NCBI GenBank assembly: GCA_009779205.1
Contig: WRER01000015.1
Coordinates: forward strand, 1-9,048
DNA: 9,048 nt
Source of the DNA: Methanobacteriota archaeon
GTDB lineage: Archaea; Halobacteriota; Methanomicrobia; Methanomicrobiales; Methanospirillaceae
Direction of reading: 5' to 3'
Under the pieces are notes generated by a model. That model was not told where the DNA came from. It ran no database searches and worked only from the letters and a program-made list of their open reading frames with translations. Numbering within the stretch: the stretch's first letter is position 1; each line of letters begins with the position of its first letter. Below, piece by piece: positions 5,615 through 9,048 of the stretch. The translations under genes and the position numbers were made by a program.

Positions 5615-6832
5615 ATGCACAAATCCCACATTATACTAATTATTACTGCGATTTTTCTTGCAGTATCAGGTCTTGCAATTGCGGATATACTTCCACAAGC
5701 AGGGCCGGAAAACCAGATATTTACAACGACCTCAATTATTGATGCTGTTGGTGTAACAGATCAGAAAACCACTGCTGTCTGGCAGGTTGGAGATGCAGGT
5801 TTAGACGAGCTTCCAGATGCTGTCTGCTCTGAGAGTGGCGCATGCTCCGGAAGCATTGCCTATGTAACCTATTCTGACGCCATTATGAGCAATGGGGGTC
5901 AGGTCTCTGAAGTCAGGTCCTTTTCCATGGACACCCATGGAAAGACTCCGGGTCTTTACAATATTGAGACGACAAAGGTTTTGACGTACAACAGCCAGAA
6001 TGGCTCCCATTTAATGGGTGCAGAGTCATATGTGCTTGATGTCGCCGGCATGTGGCGAAAAGGGTTTGATAGTATTGTCTGTGTCTTTGCTAAAGGCAAC
6101 ACAGATACCATTCCGGCATTTTGTAATAAAGTTACTGCATCATCCAAGCTGGTCTCAGTGACAACCGCACAGGTTGAAACCCGTGGAGCACTGACCGCAG
6201 TCGCACAGGGTGATGATGAGTCCTGTTCATCAGATCTACCTGCGGCACTGAAGTATGAAATTTCCGTCACTCCTGATGTAAGTGGATTATCTGGTTATGC
6301 AGATGGTATTGTTTCAACGACCTTTACCGTTAGTGTGATGGAAGGCAGAAGCGATGGTGATATCTTTCCAAATACAGGGCATGCAATATGTGAAACCGGT
6401 GATGAGAATTGTTGTAAGGCCGCGGCAACAGCTGCAGGTGGATATCCGGAGTCTTGTAGAGAAGGCACATGTCATCAGGATGCATTCGGAGTATGTAACG
6501 CTATAGAGACTAGAGTGGGCCTAGGTGCGGGATACCATACCGTGTGTCATGATGATAAGGCTACGTGTAAGGCGGCGTGTGATGCTTTGTGTCAGCGGCC
6601 TTTCATGCGTGGGTGCTACTTCACATGGTCTGATGATGTACTTCCAGGCGTAGATGGTTGCATCTGGACATTCGACCACGGAGAGGATGGAGATCAGTTC
6701 TGCTACCTTGATCGCTTCTACGAGCTTGCATCAACCCTGACGTACGTCGACACTGCAACCGCAGCAGGTGGAATCAGTACTTTTAACAAGGTATTTGATT
6801 ACCAGTCCGGCGTTGACTGTGTAAACTGTTGA
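5615..6832 (+). CDS. Secreted cysteine-rich protein of unknown function
   Basis: The 405-residue protein starts with a clear Sec signal peptide: a short polar start, a hydrophobic core (about 6-20) and an AIA cleavage site after residue 23. Residues 24-250 look beta-rich with scattered Cys (71, 77, 156, 170, 204). Residues 259-363 hold 13 Cys in 105 residues, including a CCK pair and C-x3-C-x3-C at 318-326. The CKAACDALCQ...GCYFTW...GCIWTF arrangement loosely resembles an apple/PAN-type disulfide domain. After this the sequence returns to a beta-like stretch ending VDCVNC. I recall similar surface proteins from Methanospirillum-like genomes without an assigned role, so no function is claimed. 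There is no C-terminal membrane anchor, so release or non-covalent surface attachment is likely. The Cys-rich part may be an inserted domain. Confidence 0.8.
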   Translation: MHKSHIILIITAIFLAVSGLAIADILPQAGPENQIFTTTSIIDAVGVTDQKTTAVWQVGDAGLDELPDAVCSESGACSGSIAYVTYSDAIMSNGGQVSEVRSFSMDTHGKTPGLYNIETTKVLTYNSQNGSHLMGAESYVLDVAGMWRKGFDSIVCVFAKGNTDTIPAFCNKVTASSKLVSVTTAQVETRGALTAVAQGDDESCSSDLPAALKYEISVTPDVSGLSGYADGIVSTTFTVSVMEGRSDGDIFPNTGHAICETGDENCCKAAATAAGGYPESCREGTCHQDAFGVCNAIETRVGLGAGYHTVCHDDKATCKAACDALCQRPFMRGCYFTWSDDVLPGVDGCIWTFDHGEDGDQFCYLDRFYELASTLTYVDTATAAGGISTFNKVFDYQSGVDCVNC

Positions 6833-6849
6833 TTTAGGTAAACATTCTC

Positions 6850-6856
6850 TTTTTTT
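6850..6856 (+). terminator. T7 terminator after the secreted-protein gene
   Basis: Seven T residues occur 18 nt past the stop codon with no preceding hairpin, which is the usual form of an archaeal terminator. It separates the secreted-protein gene from ribH. Confidence 0.5.
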
Positions 6857-6898
6857 GTACGGCTTTCTGTTTGGGGGATGTTTTATACCAACCCTCTT

Positions 6899-6948
6899 CT
6901 TTATCATATGAAAAAACACCAATAGCTGAGTACACGCGAACATATAAG
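6899..6948 (+). promoter_or_regulatory. Promoter region candidate for ribH and the aminotransferase
   Basis: Two TATA-like stretches occur before ribH: tttatcatatga near 6899-6910 and acatataaga near 6940-6949. The first would give a leader of about 35 nt that includes the aaagga ribosome-binding site. The second lies about 21 nt from the ATG, slightly too close even for a leaderless message. Which one is used cannot be decided by eye. Confidence 0.3.
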
Positions 6949-6965
6949 ATTAAAGGAACACCACC

Positions 6966-7373
6966 ATGGCAGAAAAATTAGGCTTTGTAGTTGCAGAATT
7001 TAACCGTGATATCACCTATATGATGGAGATCGAAGCCGAGGAACATGCAAAATTCCTGGGGGCGGAGGTTGCTGAACGCATCTATGTACCCGGCGCGTAT
7101 GACATGCCACTCGCAATTAAAAAACTTCTATCAGAAGGAAAAATAGACGCCGTTGTTACAATTGGCTGCGTGATTGAAGGAGCAACCGGTCATGATGAAA
7201 TTGTTGTACAGCATGCAGCACGAAAAATTCTTGACCTTTCACTTGAGTTTAACAAACCAGTCGCACTTGGTATATCAGGGCCGGGAATGACTCGTATGGA
7301 GGCATCGGAGCGCATTGATTATGCACGCCGAGCGGTTGAATCTGCGGTAAAAATGGTTCGGAGACTCATATGA
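6966..7373 (+). CDS. ribH: 6,7-dimethyl-8-ribityllumazine synthase
   Basis: RibH condenses 5-amino-6-ribitylaminouracil with 3,4-dihydroxy-2-butanone 4-phosphate, the penultimate step of riboflavin synthesis. It normally forms cytoplasmic pentamers or 60-subunit shells. The 135-residue length is typical of archaeal forms. Motifs in order are EFNRDIT (11-17, with the substrate-stacking Phe12), [10 protein letters not shown] (41-50), [14 protein letters not shown] (67-80, catalytic His76) and GISGPGMTR (102-110). The sequence closely follows the Methanocaldococcus enzyme as I remember it. The related archaeal riboflavin synthase has a different N-terminus and lacks this combination. An aaagga site lies about nine nucleotides before the ATG. 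The stop overlaps the start of the aminotransferase by four nucleotides. Confidence 0.96.
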   Translation: MAEKLGFVVAEFNRDITYMMEIEAEEHAKFLGAEVAERIYVPGAYDMPLAIKKLLSEGKIDAVVTIGCVIEGATGHDEIVVQHAARKILDLSLEFNKPVALGISGPGMTRMEASERIDYARRAVESAVKMVRRLI

Positions 7374-8506
7374 GGCCGCTGTCTGAGAAGATAGGAAATA
7401 TCGCTCCATCAGCAACACTTCGCATTGCAGCACAAGCAAGAGCAATGCAAGCAAAAGGAATCGATGTCATCTCCCTCTCACTTGGAGAGCCTGATTTTGA
7501 CACACCAAGACATATCACTGAAGCTGCAATCACCGCACTTCGGGAAGGAAAGACCCATTATGCCCCCGGACGTGGCATTCCTGAGCTGTTGTCTGCAATT
7601 TCAGAAAAAGTCACCCGTGAAAATAACATTCCCTGCGATCCAAATCAGGTAATCGTTACATGCGGTGCAAAAAGTGCTGTTCACGAGAGCTGTGAAGCAG
7701 TATTGACAGCAGGAGATGAGGCAATTATCCTGGACCCGTCATGGGTAAGCTATGAACCATGCATCCAGATCGCAGGAGGAAAGCCTGTGCATGTTCCATT
7801 ATCTGATCAAAACTTCCAGCCAGATGACAGACTTGCCGAGGCCATCAACAAAAAGACGCGGATGATAATCGTCAACAGTCCGTCAAATCCATCTGGATCT
7901 GTACTTGAAAAAGAATCTCTGAAAATGGTTGCAGATCTCTGTATTGATCACGATCTGATCGCACTCTCTGATGAGATCTATGAGAAGCTGATCTATGGAA
8001 AGGTGCATCATTCGCTTGGTGCATTTCCAGATATGGCTGATCGGACAATTACCATCAATGGATTCTCAAAATCATATGCAATGACCGGCTGGAGGCTTGG
8101 ATATGCAATCGCACCAGAACCTATTCTCAAACTGATGGATACATTCCAGCAGCATACTACAAGTCAGGCAACCACATTTGCGATGTACGGAGCAGTTGCA
8201 GCACTCAATGGTTCACAGGACTGTGTTACTGAGATGTGTGACGAATTTGAACGACGAAAAAATAACGTTATCTCAGGACTTTCAAAACTAGGTCTTCAAA
8301 CAAGTCCTGCAGATGGGGCATTTTATGCATTCATCAATGTACAGGGTGATGACATGTTGGTGACATCCGAGTGGCTTGAAAAAGGACGTGTTGCGGTAAC
8401 TCCCGGCTTTGCATTCAACTCACCGGGATGGGTGCGTATGAGCTATGCTGCATCGCAAGAACAACTGGATGAGGCAATTGAGCGGATTTCACGTTTGTAT
8501 ACATAA
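7370..8506 (+). CDS. PLP-dependent class I aminotransferase, probable aspartate aminotransferase
   Basis: This 378-residue fold-type I aminotransferase would exchange an amino group between an amino acid, probably aspartate, and a 2-oxo acid in the cytoplasm. Landmarks are the N-terminal [10 protein letters not shown] (37-46) and [10 protein letters not shown] (64-73). Next come the cofactor-stacking Trp125 in DPSWVSY, Asn173 in NSPSNPSG, and Asp201 and Tyr204 in SDEIY. The Schiff-base Lys is 234 in [15 protein letters not shown], with Arg242 near the phosphate. Arg356 in WVRMSYA should bind the substrate carboxylate. These fit subgroup I-gamma, whose members vary in specificity, so other substrates such as aromatic amino acids or alanine cannot be excluded. 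The ATG overlaps the ribH stop as ATGA, and GGAG lies six nucleotides upstream inside ribH, indicating translational coupling. Confidence 0.9.
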   Translation: MRPLSEKIGNIAPSATLRIAAQARAMQAKGIDVISLSLGEPDFDTPRHITEAAITALREGKTHYAPGRGIPELLSAISEKVTRENNIPCDPNQVIVTCGAKSAVHESCEAVLTAGDEAIILDPSWVSYEPCIQIAGGKPVHVPLSDQNFQPDDRLAEAINKKTRMIIVNSPSNPSGSVLEKESLKMVADLCIDHDLIALSDEIYEKLIYGKVHHSLGAFPDMADRTITINGFSKSYAMTGWRLGYAIAPEPILKLMDTFQQHTTSQATTFAMYGAVAALNGSQDCVTEMCDEFERRKNNVISGLSKLGLQTSPADGAFYAFINVQGDDMLVTSEWLEKGRVAVTPGFAFNSPGWVRMSYAASQEQLDEAIERISRLYT

Positions 8507-8546
8507 TATTATGCATTGAAATTGTGAACTGTGGATTGAAAATACC

Positions 8547-8553
8547 GGGGGAG
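8547..8553 (+). promoter_or_regulatory. Shine-Dalgarno site of the CorA-family gene
   Basis: GGGGGAG sits four nucleotides before the ATG at 8558 and fixes that start. A TATA-like stretch (tatacataatatt, 8498-8510) overlaps the end of the aminotransferase gene, so this gene may have its own promoter. Confidence 0.55.
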
Positions 8554-8557
8554 AACC

Positions 8558-9048
8558 ATGATCACCACATATAAAAGCACACCAAAGGGCTTAATTGAGA
8601 TAGAGGAATATGAAGACGGGTGCTGGATTCATGTTGTAAATCCTACTGAAAAGGAGATTTCCTCTCTCATAAATCGATTTGAACTTCCCTATGACTTTGT
8701 AACTGATCCATTAGATATTGATGAACGGGCACGTATTGAGGTCGAAGACGATATTAGAATCATTTTGATTCGAGCTCCAAGGCGGGAACCGGAAGATGCT
8801 GCAATCCCATATATTACTCTTCCAATAGGGATTATTTTAGTTGAAAATATTATTATTACTGTTTCTCTTTCAGAGATAGATGTTATGGATGAATTTATCG
8901 ATGGGAGAGTGCGCCATTTTCAGACACAATTTCAGGCCCGTTTTTTGCTGCAACTTTGTTACAGGACGACCCTTCGCTACCTGAGGTACCTGAAAGAGAT
9001 AAACCGAATGACAAATGCACTTGAATTCGGACTGCTTAGTAGTCCACA
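8558..9048 (+). CDS. CorA-family divalent-cation transporter, 5' part only
   Basis: The frame is open from the ATG to the window edge, giving the first 163 residues. CorA proteins are pentameric Mg2+ (or Co2+/Ni2+) channels with a large cytoplasmic N-terminal domain and two C-terminal membrane helices. What is visible matches the cytoplasmic domain: CWIHVVNPTEKEI (22-34), LPYDFVTDPLDIDERARIE (43-61), a beta stretch ending YITLPIGIILVENIIITV (85-102), and the beginning of the long stalk helix rich in Arg, Lys and Glu. The membrane helices and the GMN selectivity motif lie beyond the window, so transport activity cannot be judged. It follows the aminotransferase by 51 nt on the same strand. Confidence 0.85.
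   Translation, partial: MITTYKSTPKGLIEIEEYEDGCWIHVVNPTEKEISSLINRFELPYDFVTDPLDIDERARIEVEDDIRIILIRAPRREPEDAAIPYITLPIGIILVENIIITVSLSEIDVMDEFIDGRVRHFQTQFQARFLLQLCYRTTLRYLRYLKEINRMTNALEFGLLSSP

Noticed and set aside
1..9048. CRISPR arrays and complete insertion sequences
   Set aside because: No regularly spaced identical repeats and no transposase frame were seen on either strand.

Overview
The window looks like archaeal, euryarchaeal methanogen DNA, most likely Methanomicrobiales. It holds a CofH-type F420 biosynthesis gene, an archaeal-type lumazine synthase, and a Ser/His/Asp (ER/archaeal-type) signal peptidase. It also holds a secreted protein resembling ones I associate with Methanospirillum-like genomes. 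Promoter candidates are TATA-like rather than -35/-10. The genus guess is inference only.

Left block (110-2202, + strand): a 67-residue two-helix membrane protein, a type I signal peptidase, and cofH with a good Shine-Dalgarno 21 nt after the peptidase. These three may form one transcription unit. CofH condenses 5-amino-6-ribitylaminouracil with a tyrosine-derived group on the way to F420.

Convergent block (2465-5002, - strand): a 698-residue OLD-family-like ATPase is followed 69 nt later by a small pentapeptide-repeat protein. Both read toward cofH. The 262-bp convergent gap carries several back-to-back inverted repeats and T-runs suited to termination on each strand. The ATPase keeps its Walker A, Walker B and ABC-signature-like motifs, but the C-terminal TOPRIM-like domain appears to have lost the DxD acidic pair. 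This pair is the best candidate for something new, possibly a defence or DNA-transaction module. The function is not shown by the sequence.

AT-rich spacer (5003-5602): no convincing gene. It contains an inverted repeat upstream of the ATPase, a near-direct repeat, and a 9-bp hairpin leading into the next gene. A three-codon mini-ORF with its own Shine-Dalgarno overlaps that hairpin.

Right block (5615-9048, + strand): a secreted, cysteine-rich protein of unknown function (Sec signal peptide, dense Cys cluster) is followed by a T7 terminator. Next come ribH (lumazine synthase) and a class I aminotransferase overlapping by ATGA, so they are probably translationally coupled. Last is the 5' part of a CorA-family divalent-cation transporter that runs off the window. 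RibH and CofH use the same pyrimidine, so the window holds the riboflavin and F420 branches of one precursor, in separate transcription units with the accessory-looking segment between them.
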